Notes under the pieces: generated by a model
Seen by the model: only the letters and a program-made list of their open reading frames with translations
The model's database searches: none
Told to the model about the DNA's origin: nothing
Assembly (NCBI RefSeq): GCF_020400825.1
Contig: NZ_JAINVH010000002.1
Coordinates: 186,001 to 250,000, forward strand
DNA: 64,000 nucleotides
Direction: 5' to 3'
Origin: Streptomyces sp. HPF1205
Lineage (GTDB): Bacteria; Actinomycetota; Actinomycetes; Streptomycetales; Streptomycetaceae
Shown: positions 49,337 to 60,810 of the stretch, piece by piece
Layout of the letters: the number at the start of each line of letters is the position of its first letter
Position numbering within the stretch: the first letter of the stretch is position 1
Program-made: the position numbers and the translations under genes

Positions 49337-49591
49337 TCACTTCCACTGGGTGGAGACGACGAACCCGCCCGCGATGAACCCGAAGCCCACGACGATGTTC
49401 CAGTTGCCGAGGGCGTCGACCGGAAGGCTCCCCTGCGTCACGTAGAAGAGGACGATCCAGGCGAGACCGACGATGAAGAACGCCAGCATCAGCGGTGCCA
49501 CCCAGCCGCGGCTGCCGAGCTTTATGGCCGTGGCGGTCTTCTCCGGTGGCGGGGTGAAGTCGGCCTTCTTGCGGATCCGTGACTTCGGCAC
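49337..49591 (-). CDS. crgA: Cell division protein CrgA
   Basis: A small membrane protein of 84 residues that controls FtsZ-dependent septation in aerial hyphae of Streptomyces and interacts with division proteins in mycobacteria. It starts [20 protein letters not shown], then has two helices (about 30-52 and 64-80) separated by a short [11 protein letters not shown] loop. The family motif and length are exact. It is divergent from the DUF881 gene, sharing an 89-bp promoter region, as in other Streptomyces. Confidence 0.96.
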   Translation of the reverse strand: MPKSRIRKKADFTPPPEKTATAIKLGSRGWVAPLMLAFFIVGLAWIVLFYVTQGSLPVDALGNWNIVVGFGFIAGGFVVSTQWK

Positions 49592-49680
49592 GAGGGACTC
49601 TCCTGTCGATGCGCGCTGCTACCGCTTCCGGGCGTCGGTTAGCGTAGTGGTTACTCGGGCTTGTAAGGAGACAGGGTACG

Positions 49681-50463
49681 GTGACGGAAAAAGGTGGAAG
49701 CCTTCCCACCCCCTCCTCCCGTCCTGCCCCCCGCACGGTAGCGCTGCGAGTGCTCAGCGCGGGAGTCTTCGCGCTGGCCGGGCTCATCTTCTGGACGAGT
49801 TTCGACACCGCCAAGGGCGTCGACATACGCAGCGACGACCCGCTGCCGAAGCTGTCGGACAACGTCCGCGCGAAGAACGCCAGGAACGAGCGGCTGGAGA
49901 AGCAGGTCGCGGGCCTGCGCGGCGACGTCGACAAGCTGAGCCGCCGCGGCAGCGGCCTCGGCCCCGCCGAGCGGCGGCGCCTGGACGCCCTCGACCGGGC
50001 GGCCGGCACCGAACCGCTGGCCGGCCCCGCGCTGGAGGTCACGCTCGACGACGCCCCGCCGAACGCCGTCGCCCTCGTTCCCGGCGTCCCCGACCCGCAG
50101 CCCAACGACCTGGTGGTCCACCAGCAGGACCTGCAGGCCGTGGTCAACGCCCTGTGGCAGGGCGGCGCCCGCGGCATCCGCGTCATGGACCAGCGGCTGA
50201 TCTCCACCAGCGCGGTCCGCTGCGTCGGCAACACCCTGATCCTCCAGGGCCGCGTCTATTCGCCGCCCTACCGAATCACCGCTGTGGGTGACCAGAACAC
50301 GCTTCGCAGGGCGCTCGACGCGAGCCCGGCGATCCAGAACTACCTGCAGTACGTGCGGGCGTACGGCCTCGGCTGGAAAGTCGGCGCCGACAGCGAGGTG
50401 ACGCTCCCCGGCTACGCCGACCCGACCGAGCTGCACTACGCCCAGCCGGTCCCGGCCCCGTAA
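49681..50463 (+). CDS. DUF881 family membrane-anchored protein
   Basis: A 260-residue protein with one N-terminal helix (about residues 22-42) and an external DUF881 domain. A coiled-coil-like stretch (NARNERLEKQVAGLRGDVDKL, about 65-90) links anchor and domain. Domain blocks include GPALEVTLDDAP, NDLVVHQQDLQAVVNALWQGGARGIRVMDQRL and YSPPYRITAVGD. The role is unknown; neighbours CrgA, sortases and PknB suggest envelope or division. The GTG at 49681 has AAGGAG upstream. Confidence 0.9.
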   Translation: MTEKGGSLPTPSSRPAPRTVALRVLSAGVFALAGLIFWTSFDTAKGVDIRSDDPLPKLSDNVRAKNARNERLEKQVAGLRGDVDKLSRRGSGLGPAERRRLDALDRAAGTEPLAGPALEVTLDDAPPNAVALVPGVPDPQPNDLVVHQQDLQAVVNALWQGGARGIRVMDQRLISTSAVRCVGNTLILQGRVYSPPYRITAVGDQNTLRRALDASPAIQNYLQYVRAYGLGWKVGADSEVTLPGYADPTELHYAQPVPAP

Positions 50464-50552
50464 CCCTGCTGACCGAAGCTTTGTCCGGCCCGCACCCTCC
50501 GGCGGCCGATCTCCCCTTACTCTGTTCCGGGGACGAACACGAAAGGTGGGGC

Positions 50553-50753
50553 ATGTACGGCTGGATCTGGCGCCATCTGCCGGGCAACGGGTGGGTGAGG
50601 GCGGTCATCTCGCTCGTGCTCGTCCTGGCCGTCGTCTACATCCTCTTCCAGTACGTCTTCCCGTGGGCGGAGCCGCTGCTGCCGTTCAACGACGTCACCG
50701 TCGACAACAACGACGGACTCGGAGTCCTGGGCGGGGTGGCCGCGGTCCGATGA
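50553..50753 (+). CDS. Small single-helix membrane protein
   Basis: A 66-residue protein starting MYGWIWRHLPGNGW, with one helix (VRAVISLVLVLAVVYILFQYVF, about 15-36) and a short acidic tail. The ATG at 50553 has GAAAGGTGGGG upstream. Its TGA overlaps the ATG of the amidotransferase gene (50750-50753), so the two are coupled. It is conserved at this position in Streptomyces; function unknown. Confidence 0.83.
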   Translation: MYGWIWRHLPGNGWVRAVISLVLVLAVVYILFQYVFPWAEPLLPFNDVTVDNNDGLGVLGGVAAVR

Positions 50754-51406
50754 GCGCACGCATTCTCGTGGTCGACAACTACGACAGCTTCGTCTTCAAC
50801 CTGGTCCAGTACCTCTACCAGCTCGGCGCCGAGTGCGAGGTGCTCCGCAACGACGAGGTCGAACTGGCGCACGCCCAGGAGAATTTCGACGGCGTGCTGC
50901 TCTCCCCCGGCCCCGGCACCCCGGAAGAGGCCGGGGTCTGCGTCGACATGGTCAGGCACTGCGCCGAAACCGGGGTGCCCGTCTTCGGCGTCTGCCTGGG
51001 TGTGCAGTCGATCGCGGTGGCGTACGGAGGGGTCGTCGGCCGGGCGCCCGAGCTGCTGCACGGCAAGACGTCGCAGGTGACGCACGAGGGCGCCGGGGTG
51101 TTCGCCGGCCTGCCCACCCCCTTCACCGCGACCCGCTACCACTCGCTGGCCGTCGAACCGGCCACGCTGCCCGCCGAGCTGCAGGTCACCGCGTGGACGG
51201 AGAACGGGATCGTCATGGGCCTGCGCCACCGGGACGCCGCCGTCGAGGGCGTGCAGTTCCACCCCGAGTCGGTGCTCACCGAATGGGGGCACCTGATGCT
51301 CGCCAACTGGCTGGCCGTCTGCGGCGATCCGGACGCCGTCGGCCGCTCCCGGGGCCTGGCACCCGTCGTCGGGTCGGGCGGCCGCGCCGGGAGGGCCGGG
51401 GCGTGA
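50750..51406 (+). CDS. pabA: Aminodeoxychorismate/anthranilate synthase component II (glutamine amidotransferase)
   Basis: A class I glutamine amidotransferase of 218 residues that supplies ammonia to a chorismate-using partner for folate or tryptophan synthesis. It has ILVVDNYDSFVFNLVQYL, LLSPGPGTPEEAG, the nucleophile in PVFGVCLGVQSIA and the catalytic VQFHPESVLTEWG. The residue after the nucleophile block is V-Q-S where most have H-Q, a conservative departure. No component I gene is nearby, so PabA versus TrpG is undecided; this locus is usually called pabA. ATG overlaps the previous stop, and its stop overlaps srtE1 (GTGA). Confidence 0.88.
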   Translation: MSARILVVDNYDSFVFNLVQYLYQLGAECEVLRNDEVELAHAQENFDGVLLSPGPGTPEEAGVCVDMVRHCAETGVPVFGVCLGVQSIAVAYGGVVGRAPELLHGKTSQVTHEGAGVFAGLPTPFTATRYHSLAVEPATLPAELQVTAWTENGIVMGLRHRDAAVEGVQFHPESVLTEWGHLMLANWLAVCGDPDAVGRSRGLAPVVGSGGRAGRAGA

Positions 51407-52974
51407 CCACGCTCCGACCGGAGCGTCCCGCCGACGGCCCGATGTCCTACGAGGACACCGGGCAGTTCCGGGCTGTCGTCGAGTCCCTGAACGACCCCCT
51501 CAACGACCCGCTCCCGGGCCGCGGCCCCGCGGCCGCCGAGCCGTCACCGCAAGCGGGGGAGCCGCGCGACGGGCGGGAAGAGCGGCAGGCGGAGTGGCCG
51601 GAGCCGGTGGAGCCGGCGGAGCAGCGGGCGGCGCCACAGGTTCCGCCGGTGACGCCGGTGACGCCGGACCTGTCCGTCCCGTCCGCCCCGTCCGTGACGC
51701 CGGTAGCTCCGGTCCCGACGGCCCCGCCCGTGACGCCGGTTTCGCCCGTGACGCCCGTGACGCCGGCGCGGCAGGAGCCGACGTCGCTGTGGTTCCGCGC
51801 GGCCGGAGCGCCGCCGGCGAGCGCCCAGCCGTACTTCCCGCAGCCGGAGCCCGAGCCGTGGGCGACCGCGGCCCCCGCTTCGGCGCCCGCGCCCGAGGCC
51901 GTCCCCGGCCCCGTACCCCCTTCCGTCCCCGGCCCCGTAACCTCTCCCGTCCCCGGTCCCGTGCCCACTCCCGGGGCCGATCTCGCGGCCGGGGCCGTGG
52001 GGGAGACCGTTCAAATGCCGGTCGTAGAAGTGCCGGTCGTAGAAGTGCCGGTCGTGGAAGCGACGGGGGTGGGTGGGCCGGTCGGGGAGACGCCGGCGGG
52101 GGTGTCCCTTCCGGCGGACGGGGGACGGGCGGCGCGGCGCAAGGCCGCGCGGCAGGGGAGCGGCGGGGGCGGTCACCGGGCCCGCGGACGCGCCGGCGCT
52201 ACGGCCGCGGCGCCCGCCGAGGCCCCGGGTGCGCCGCCGGCAGCGCCGCTGAGCAGGGTCGAGGCCCGCAAGGCCCAGAGGGCGGCGAAGGAGAGCCCCG
52301 CGGTCGTCCTCAGCCGTGTCGCCGGCGAACTGTTCATCACCCTCGGCGTGCTGATGCTGCTGTTCGTCGTCTACCAGCTCTGGTGGACCAACGTACGCGC
52401 GCACGCGGAGGCCAACGGAGCCGCCAACCACCTGCAGAAGGAATGGAACTCCGCCGGCAACGACCCCCACGGGGGACCCGGCACCTTCCAGCCCGGCCAG
52501 GGCTTCGCGATCATGTACATCCCCAAGCTGGACGTGAAGGCGCCCATCGCGCAGGGCGTTTCCAAGACCAAGGTGCTCGACAAGGGCGAGATCGGCCACT
52601 ACGACGGCGCGTTGAACACCGCGATGCCCTGGGACAAGACCGGTAACTTCGCGCTCGCCGCCCACCGCAACACCCACGGTGAACCGTTCCGCTACATCAA
52701 CCACCTGGTCCCGGGCGACAAGGTGGTCGTCGAGACCGCGAACGACTACTACACCTACGTGATCACCAGTTCGCTGCCGTCCACCCCGCCGAGCAACACC
52801 AGTGTCCTGCGGCCCATCCCGGTCGGATCGGGTTTCACCAAGCCCGGCCGCTACATCACGCTGACGACCTGCACGCCGGAGTTCACCAGCAAGAACCGGC
52901 TGATCGTGTGGGGCAAGCTGATAGAGGAGCGCCCGCGCAGCAAGGGCAAGCCCGACGCGTTGATGGAAGGGTAG
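51403..52974 (+). CDS. srtE1: Class E sortase (SrtE1-like) with long Pro/Val-rich N-terminal region
   Basis: A membrane transpeptidase of 523 residues that attaches LAxTG-type surface proteins, such as long chaplins, to peptidoglycan. The catalytic domain is C-terminal, with H421 in LAAHRNTHGEPF, C490 in LTTCTPEF and R499 in KNRLIVWG. A membrane helix at about 310-330 (ELFITLGVLMLLFVVYQLWW) precedes it. The first 300 residues are cytoplasmic and disordered, with VTPVTP, VPGPVP and three 5-residue PVVEV repeats. GTG at 51403 overlaps the pabA stop; an internal ATG at 51442 is possible. The stop is 18 bp before srtE2. Confidence 0.92.
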   Translation: MTTLRPERPADGPMSYEDTGQFRAVVESLNDPLNDPLPGRGPAAAEPSPQAGEPRDGREERQAEWPEPVEPAEQRAAPQVPPVTPVTPDLSVPSAPSVTPVAPVPTAPPVTPVSPVTPVTPARQEPTSLWFRAAGAPPASAQPYFPQPEPEPWATAAPASAPAPEAVPGPVPPSVPGPVTSPVPGPVPTPGADLAAGAVGETVQMPVVEVPVVEVPVVEATGVGGPVGETPAGVSLPADGGRAARRKAARQGSGGGGHRARGRAGATAAAPAEAPGAPPAAPLSRVEARKAQRAAKESPAVVLSRVAGELFITLGVLMLLFVVYQLWWTNVRAHAEANGAANHLQKEWNSAGNDPHGGPGTFQPGQGFAIMYIPKLDVKAPIAQGVSKTKVLDKGEIGHYDGALNTAMPWDKTGNFALAAHRNTHGEPFRYINHLVPGDKVVVETANDYYTYVITSSLPSTPPSNTSVLRPIPVGSGFTKPGRYITLTTCTPEFTSKNRLIVWGKLIEERPRSKGKPDALMEG

Positions 52975-52992
52975 CCGGACAGTGGTGGAGCG

Positions 52993-53802
52993 GTGACGAA
53001 GGTCGAGGACCGCGGCGGAGAGCCGGGCAACGAAGAGCGGGGCGACGGGGAACAGCGGGGCGGCGGGCAGCCGAGCGGCGGCGACGGGCAGGCGCGGGAG
53101 AGCCGGCACGAGGGCCGGACCCGCGGGCCGATCGCGGCCACCATCAGCGTCATCGGTGAGATCCTCATCACCGTCGGCCTGATCCTGGCCCTGTTCGTCG
53201 TCTACTCGCTGTGGTGGACGAACGTGATAGCGGACCGCCACGAGAAGAAGGCGGCCGACAAGGTCCGCAAGGAGTGGGCCCAGCAGCCCGCGGGCGTGCC
53301 CGCGCGCGGCCTGGACACCAAGGACGGCATCGGCTTCCTGCACGTCCCGGCGATGGGCAAGCACTTCGAGGTGCTGGTGAAGAAGGGCACGTCCACCAAG
53401 GTGCTCAACGAGGGCGTGGCCGGCTACTACACCGACCCGGTCCCGTCCGCGCTGCCCTGGGACAAGGTGGGCAACTTCACCGTGGCCGCGCACCGCGACG
53501 GCCACGGCGCCAAGTTCCACAACATCAACAAGATCCACACCGGGGACCCGGTCGTCTTCGAGTCCAAGGACACCTGGTACATCTACAAGGTCTACAAGAT
53601 CCTCGACCAGACCTCGAAGTACAACGTCGACGTCACCGACCAGATCCCCAAGGAATCCGGCAGGACCCGCCCGGGCCGCTACATCACCCTGACCACCTGC
53701 ACCCCCGTCTACACCTCGCGCTACCGCTACGTGGTCTGGGGCGAACTGGTCCGCACCCAGAGGGTCGACCCCCAGCGCACCCTCCCGCCCGAGCTCCGAT
53801 AG
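52993..53802 (+). CDS. srtE2: Class E sortase (SrtE2-like)
   Basis: A second class E sortase, 269 residues. It has an N-terminal Gly/Gln/Arg-rich cytoplasmic stretch, a membrane helix at about 52-75 (ISVIGEILITVGLILALFVVYSLWW), and the catalytic triad H167 in AAHRDGHG, C236 in LTTCTPVY and R245 in RYRYVVWG. S. coelicolor likewise has tandem srtE1 and srtE2. GTG at 52993 has GGTGGAG upstream. It ends the rightward unit; a strong terminator lies 89 bp downstream after a short stretch of irregular CACGGCAGTACGG repeats. Confidence 0.92.
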   Translation: MTKVEDRGGEPGNEERGDGEQRGGGQPSGGDGQARESRHEGRTRGPIAATISVIGEILITVGLILALFVVYSLWWTNVIADRHEKKAADKVRKEWAQQPAGVPARGLDTKDGIGFLHVPAMGKHFEVLVKKGTSTKVLNEGVAGYYTDPVPSALPWDKVGNFTVAAHRDGHGAKFHNINKIHTGDPVVFESKDTWYIYKVYKILDQTSKYNVDVTDQIPKESGRTRPGRYITLTTCTPVYTSRYRYVVWGELVRTQRVDPQRTLPPELR

Positions 53803-53890
53803 GCGGCCAGGGGAACGCGGCAGCACGGGAACACGGCAGTACGGCAGTACGGGGACACGGCAGTCTCGGTAACCCGGCAGCACGGCAAAA

Positions 53891-53927
53891 GGGGGCGGGC
53901 CCGCACGCACTGTGCGGGCCCGCCCCC
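53891..53927. terminator. Bidirectional terminator between srtE2 and pknB
   Basis: A perfect 16-bp stem (53891-53906 with 53912-53927) and a 5-nt loop, preceded by AAAA and followed by TTG. It separates the convergent srtE2 and pknB units. Confidence 0.88.
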
Positions 53928-53951
53928 TTGTCGTTCGTGCCGGTCCTCCGG

Positions 53952-55943
<1,992 letters not shown>

Positions 55944-56262
55944 AGCTCTGCCCTCTCCTCAAACCCGTCTCAGCCGAGTTCTCATCCCTGTGGTCGTCCC
56001 GGTCCCCGCCCGGATCGCCGACCGGTTCCCGGCCGGGTTCCCGTCCGGTCCCGTCCGGTGCGCGACCTGATCCGGTGAACCCCGTGCCTGCGCTGCTCGG
56101 CCAAAGGCTACCGGGCGTATCCCACCGGTCCGTCCTCCGGACGGTCGCCGATACCTGACCGGTACCTGGCCGTGGATATTTCCGGACGTGATCCTTGTCT
56201 CATTGGCGGCATTTGCGTGGTTTGCCCCGCTTGGTGACGCCGCTTGACGACGCACCCGGTGA
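55944..56262 (-). other. Non-coding gap between pbpA and pknB
   Basis: This 319-bp gap has no ORF with convincing coding features. It is less GC-biased around 56165-56235 than its surroundings and could hold a pknB promoter or leader. I cannot define hexamers or a hairpin with confidence. Confidence 0.35.
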
Positions 56263-57723
56263 TCACTTGTTGAGGACCGCCTCCATCACGGACTTGGCGA
56301 TGGGGGCGGCCAGACCGCCACCGGTGATGTCCTGGCGCTTGGCGTGGCTGTCCTCGACGACCACAGCGACGGCCACCGGCGAGCCCTGGTCGGTCATGGC
56401 GTACGACACGAACCAGGCGTACGGCTTCTTGTCGTTGTTGACGCCGTGCTGCGCGGTGCCGGTCTTGCCGCCGACCCGCACGCCGGGGATCTGGGCGTTG
56501 GTGCCGGTGCCGGAGGCGACCACGGTCTCCATCATCTGCTGGAGCTTCTGGGCGTTCTCCGGCGACAGCGGCTGGCTCATCTTCTTCGGGCTGGTCTGGG
56601 CGATGGTGCTGAGGTTGGGCGCGACGAGCTTGTCCACCTCGTACGGCTGCATCAGCGTGCCGTTGTTGGCGATGGCCGCGGCGACCATGGCCATCTGCAG
56701 CGGGGTGGCGGAGGTGTCGTACTGGCCGATGGAGGACTGCGCGACCAGGTCCGGGCTCATGTTCTTGTCGAAGTTGCTGGCGCTGGCCCGGACCGGGATG
56801 AACTGCTCCTTGTTGAAGCCGAACTGCTCGGCCTCGTCCAGCATCGTCTTCTCGCCCATGTCGGCGCCGAGCTTGCCGAAGACGGTGTTGCACGAGTACT
56901 TCAGGGCGTCTTCGAGGGTCGCCTTCTCACAGGGGATGTCGCCCTCGTTGTTCAGCGGCGTCCTGGTGTTGGGCAAGATGTACGTCTTGGGCGTGTCCGT
57001 GTGCGCCTTGATGTCGGTCACCTTGCCGGACTGCAGCGCGGCGGCGGCCGTGACCAGCTTGAAGGTCGAACCCGGCGGGTACGCCTGGCGCAGCGCCCGG
57101 TTCTGCGTCGGGTCGTTGGGGTTGTTCTTCTTGTCCAGCGCGACCCAGTTCTTCGTGTCGGTCTTGGAGTTCCCGGCGATGCTGGAGGGATCGTACGAGG
57201 GGGTGCTCGCCAGGGCGAGGATCGCGCCCGTGCGCGGGTCGATCGCGGCGACGGCCCCCGTCTTGTCGCCCAGCCCCTTGAACGCGGCCTGCTGCGCCTT
57301 CGCGTTGAGGGTCGTGACGACGTTGCCGCCCTGCTTCTCCTTGCCGGTGAGCAGGTCGATGGTGCGGTTGAAGAACAGCCGGTCGTCGTCGCCGGTGAGG
57401 AACTTGTCCTCGACGCCTTCCAGCAGGGTGGTGCCGAACGCCTGGGAGGCGTACCCGGTCACCGGCGCCCACATGGGACCGTCCACGTAGGTGCGCTTGT
57501 ACTTGAAGTCGCTGCCGGTCGTCGTGGTGTGGCCGGTGATGGCCTTGCCGTCCACGATGATGTCGCCGCGCGGCTGGGCGTACTGGTTGATCGCCACGCG
57601 GCGGTTGTGCACGTCGTTGGAGAGCTGGTCGGCCTGGATGAACTGCACGTAGTTCACCCGCAGGAGCAGGGCGAGGACGAGCAGACCGCAGAAGACCGCG
57701 ACCCGCCGCAGGGGCTTGTTCAC
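56263..57723 (-). CDS. pbpA: Class B penicillin-binding protein (PbpA-type transpeptidase)
   Basis: A DD-transpeptidase of 486 residues, anchored by one N-terminal helix (VAVFCGLLVLALLLRVNYV). Catalytic motifs are complete: S219-T-F-K222, S277-C-N and K420-T-G. The pairing of a class B PBP with a SEDS protein is the known two-subunit synthase, and here FtsW/RodA is encoded immediately upstream with a 4-bp overlap (GTGA). In Streptomyces this locus is conserved with pknB. The start is GTG at 57723; a longer frame upstream is only ftsW shadow. Confidence 0.95.
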   Translation of the reverse strand: MNKPLRRVAVFCGLLVLALLLRVNYVQFIQADQLSNDVHNRRVAINQYAQPRGDIIVDGKAITGHTTTTGSDFKYKRTYVDGPMWAPVTGYASQAFGTTLLEGVEDKFLTGDDDRLFFNRTIDLLTGKEKQGGNVVTTLNAKAQQAAFKGLGDKTGAVAAIDPRTGAILALASTPSYDPSSIAGNSKTDTKNWVALDKKNNPNDPTQNRALRQAYPPGSTFKLVTAAAALQSGKVTDIKAHTDTPKTYILPNTRTPLNNEGDIPCEKATLEDALKYSCNTVFGKLGADMGEKTMLDEAEQFGFNKEQFIPVRASASNFDKNMSPDLVAQSSIGQYDTSATPLQMAMVAAAIANNGTLMQPYEVDKLVAPNLSTIAQTSPKKMSQPLSPENAQKLQQMMETVVASGTGTNAQIPGVRVGGKTGTAQHGVNNDKKPYAWFVSYAMTDQGSPVAVAVVVEDSHAKRQDITGGGLAAPIAKSVMEAVLNK

Positions 57724-59102
57724 TGGCTGCGCACCACCTGGGTCGCTTCGGCGTCGGGGGAGGGGGCCGGGCTGGGGGCCGGCCGGCGCGCGGTGTCGCT
57801 GATCCGCAGCAGGATGGCCACCAGCGCCCAGTTGGCGATCACCGAGGAACCGCCCTGGGCCATGAACGGCATGGTCATACCGGTCAGCGGGATCAGGCCG
57901 GTGACGCCGCCCGCGACCACGAAGACCTGGAGCGCGAAGGCGCCGGACAGGCCGATCGCGAGCAGCTTGCCGAACGGGTCGCGGGCCGCCAGCGCGGTAC
58001 GTATGCCGCGCTCGATCAGCAGCGCGTAGAGCAGCAGGACGGCCATCAGGCCGCACAGGCCGAGTTCCTCGCCGACCGTGGCGAGGATGTAGTCGCTCTT
58101 GGGGGCGATGCCGCCGATCAGACGGGAGTAGCCCTGGCCGAGGCCGGAGCCGAACAGGCCGCCGGAGCCGAAGGCGTACATCGACTGGGCGGTTTCGGTG
58201 ACACCGCCGTTCGAGGCGAGCTTCAGCGGGTGCAGCCAGTCCTGGACCCGGACCTTGACGTGCGACTCGGTCGAGCCGACGACGAAGGCGCCGCCGGCGC
58301 TCAGCAGCAGACCGAAGACGATCCAGCTGGTGCGCTCGGTGGCCACGTACAGCATGATCACGAAGAGGCCGAAGAACAGCAGCGAGGAGCCGAGGTCGGT
58401 CTCGAAGACCAGGATCATCATGCTCATCGCCCAGATCACCAGGATCGGGCCGAGGTCGCGGCCGCGCGGCAGGTACAGGCCCATGAAGCGGCGGCTGGCC
58501 AGCGCCAGGGCGTCCCGCTTGACCATCAGGTAGCCGGCGAAGAAGACGGTGATGATGATCTTGGCGAACTCACCGGGCTGGAGTGAGCCGATGCCCGGCA
58601 GGGTGATCCAGATCCGGGCGCCGTAGACGGCCGGGAAGAAGATCGGGGCGATCAGCAGCGCGAGCGCGACGATCATCGAGATGTACGTGTACCGCTGCAG
58701 GATGCGGTGGTCCTTGAGGAAGACCAGCACGGCCACGAACAAGGCCACGCCCAGGGTCGACCACATCAGCTGGTTGGGCGCCATGGCCTTGCCCAGCACC
58801 GGCTCCTGGTCAAGCCGCCAGATGAACACCAGGCCCAGGCCGTTGAGCAAGGTGGCGATGGGCAGCATCAGCGGGTCGGCGTACGGGGCGAACTTGCGGA
58901 CCAGCAGATGGGCGATCCCGGCGAGCGCGCCGAGGCCCGCGCCGTAGCCCAGCAGGCCGGCGGGGACCGAGTTGTTCTTGGCCAGGCCCACGTTGGCGTA
59001 CGCGAACACCGGGATGAGCACGGCGAACACCAGCAACGCCAGCTCGGTGTTGCGGCGGCTGGGCGCGCCGATGGACGTGATGGTGGTGTTGCTGGCACTC
59101 AT
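57720..59102 (-). CDS. SEDS-family peptidoglycan polymerase (FtsW/RodA)
   Basis: A polytopic glycosyltransferase of 460 residues, about 10-12 helices. Family blocks are PGIGSLQPGEFAKIIITVFFAGYL, ETDLGSSLLFFGLFVIMLYVA and the C-terminal GMTMPFMAQGGSSVIANWALVAILLRIS. The partner PbpA is downstream with overlapping codons. It is RodA-like or FtsW-like by position beside pknB and fhaA (mycobacterial rodA sits here), which is why no single symbol is given. The ATG start at 59102 is 22 bp from the pstP stop. Confidence 0.94.
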   Translation of the reverse strand: MSASNTTITSIGAPSRRNTELALLVFAVLIPVFAYANVGLAKNNSVPAGLLGYGAGLGALAGIAHLLVRKFAPYADPLMLPIATLLNGLGLVFIWRLDQEPVLGKAMAPNQLMWSTLGVALFVAVLVFLKDHRILQRYTYISMIVALALLIAPIFFPAVYGARIWITLPGIGSLQPGEFAKIIITVFFAGYLMVKRDALALASRRFMGLYLPRGRDLGPILVIWAMSMMILVFETDLGSSLLFFGLFVIMLYVATERTSWIVFGLLLSAGGAFVVGSTESHVKVRVQDWLHPLKLASNGGVTETAQSMYAFGSGGLFGSGLGQGYSRLIGGIAPKSDYILATVGEELGLCGLMAVLLLYALLIERGIRTALAARDPFGKLLAIGLSGAFALQVFVVAGGVTGLIPLTGMTMPFMAQGGSSVIANWALVAILLRISDTARRPAPSPAPSPDAEATQVVRSQ

Positions 59103-59124
59103 GACGGGCCGGCCCCTCCTGCTG

Positions 59125-60723
59125 CTACTGCTGACCCGTGTCGCACTGTTCGGCCAGTTTCTTCTCGTCGGGCGTCAGGGGCGGGGCGGGGGCCGTGGTC
59201 GGCGCGGTGGTGGGCTTCGCGGTGCCGGCGGCCGAGGCGCCGGGCTTGGCCGTGGGGGTCGCGCCGGGCTTGACGGTGGTCGTCCTGCCGCCCGTGGACT
59301 TCGTGCCCGCCGTGCCGGTGGCACCGCCGCCGCCCGATCCTCCGGACGCGGGGGCCCCCGTTTTGCCCTCGGCGGCCTTCACCTTGCCTGCGAGAGCGGC
59401 GGCCTGCTTGGCCTCGGCGACCTTCTTGCAGACACCGGCCTGCAGGGCCAGCTCGTCCGCCTTGTCGTTGGCCTGGCCGAGGCCGCTCACCGCGATCGTG
59501 TCCTGGACCTGCTTGCGCTGGTACGCCGGCAGGTACTGCAGTTCGATGTCGGGGCGGTCCTTGTGCACGCGCGACAGGCTGATCCAGGCGAGCTTCTGGT
59601 CGATGCCCCGGTACACGGCGACGTGGTCGCCCTTGGCCCCGACGTAGTACTGCGTCTGGGTCCAGGCGTACCCGCCGTACAGCCCGCCGCCGAGGACGGC
59701 GAGCACGGCCACCGCGATCAGGGTGCGCTTGAGGCCCTTGCGGCCCTTACCGGACTTGGTGAGGTCGGACTCGTCGTACGCGCCGAAACTGCCCAGCGGG
59801 CCGCTGGGGCCCGGGCCGCTTCCGGGCGGGCCGAAGGCGCCCGACGGACCGCCGCCCTGGTGCGGGGCGCGGCCCAGCTCCGAGGCACGTCCGGCGGGCG
59901 TCTGCAGATGGCGCGGGTCCTGGAGCGCGTGCTGGTTGTCGGCGACCGCTCCGACGACCACCGGGGTGTCGTTGAACTGCCCTGCCAGCGTGTCGCCGTC
60001 GTCGGTGTCCAGAACGTCGGCCACGATGCACGTGATGTTGTCCGGGCCGCCGCCGCGCAGGGCGAGCTGGATCAGCTCCTGCACGGTCTCCTGGGGCGCC
60101 TGGTACCCGGCGAGGGTGTCCTCCAGGGTCTGGTGGCTGACCACGCCGGACAGGCCGTCGGAGCAGATCAGGTACCGGTCGCCGACCCGTACCTCGCGGA
60201 TCGACAGGTCAGGTTCGACGTGCTCGCCGCTGCCCAGCGCGCGCATCAGCAGGGAGCGCTGCGGGTGGGTGGTGGCCTCCTCCTCCGTGATCCGGCCCTC
60301 GTCCACCAGGCGCTGCACCCACGTGTGGTCCTGGGTGATCTGGGTGAGCACGCCGTCGCGCAGCAGGTACGCGCGGGAGTCCCCGACGTGCACCAGCCCG
60401 AGCCGCTGCCCGGTCCACAGCAGCGCGGTCAGCGTGGTGCCCATGCCCTCCAGCTGCGGGTCCTCCTGGACCATGTGCAGCAGCTGGTCGTTGGCGCGCT
60501 GCACCGCGGTGCCCAGCGAGGTCAGGATGTCGGAGCCGGGAATGTCGTCGTCGAGCGTGACGATGGTGGAGATCACCTCGGAGGAGGCGACCTCGCCGGC
60601 GGCCTGGCCGCCCATCCCGTCGGCGATCGCGAGCAGACGGGGGCCGGCGTAGCCGGAGTCCTCGTTCCCCTCGCGGATCATTCCCTTGTGCGAACCGGCG
60701 GCGAAACGCAGGCTCAAAGACAT
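59125..60723 (-). CDS. pstP: PP2C-type Ser/Thr protein phosphatase PstP
   Basis: A membrane phosphatase of 532 residues that reverses PknB phosphorylation. The catalytic domain (about 1-235) has GNEDSGY, IADGMGGQAAGE, GDSRAYLLRDG and CSDGLSGVV with metal-binding Asp residues in place. A flexible linker leads to one helix (about 330-352). The external C-terminal part (about 180 residues) has a helical segment and a Thr/Pro/Ala/Gly tail. ATG at 60723 follows GGGAGGT. It is third in the fhaA operon. Confidence 0.96.
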   Translation of the reverse strand: MSLSLRFAAGSHKGMIREGNEDSGYAGPRLLAIADGMGGQAAGEVASSEVISTIVTLDDDIPGSDILTSLGTAVQRANDQLLHMVQEDPQLEGMGTTLTALLWTGQRLGLVHVGDSRAYLLRDGVLTQITQDHTWVQRLVDEGRITEEEATTHPQRSLLMRALGSGEHVEPDLSIREVRVGDRYLICSDGLSGVVSHQTLEDTLAGYQAPQETVQELIQLALRGGGPDNITCIVADVLDTDDGDTLAGQFNDTPVVVGAVADNQHALQDPRHLQTPAGRASELGRAPHQGGGPSGAFGPPGSGPGPSGPLGSFGAYDESDLTKSGKGRKGLKRTLIAVAVLAVLGGGLYGGYAWTQTQYYVGAKGDHVAVYRGIDQKLAWISLSRVHKDRPDIELQYLPAYQRKQVQDTIAVSGLGQANDKADELALQAGVCKKVAEAKQAAALAGKVKAAEGKTGAPASGGSGGGGATGTAGTKSTGGRTTTVKPGATPTAKPGASAAGTAKPTTAPTTAPAPPLTPDEKKLAEQCDTGQQ

Positions 60724-60810
60724 GCGCACCTCCCCCGTCGGCTCCGGGTACATCCGCACGCCGCCCACCCTCTCGCTCGCGCCTGGTGGCTCCGCTCGCC
60801 CATAGTGCGA

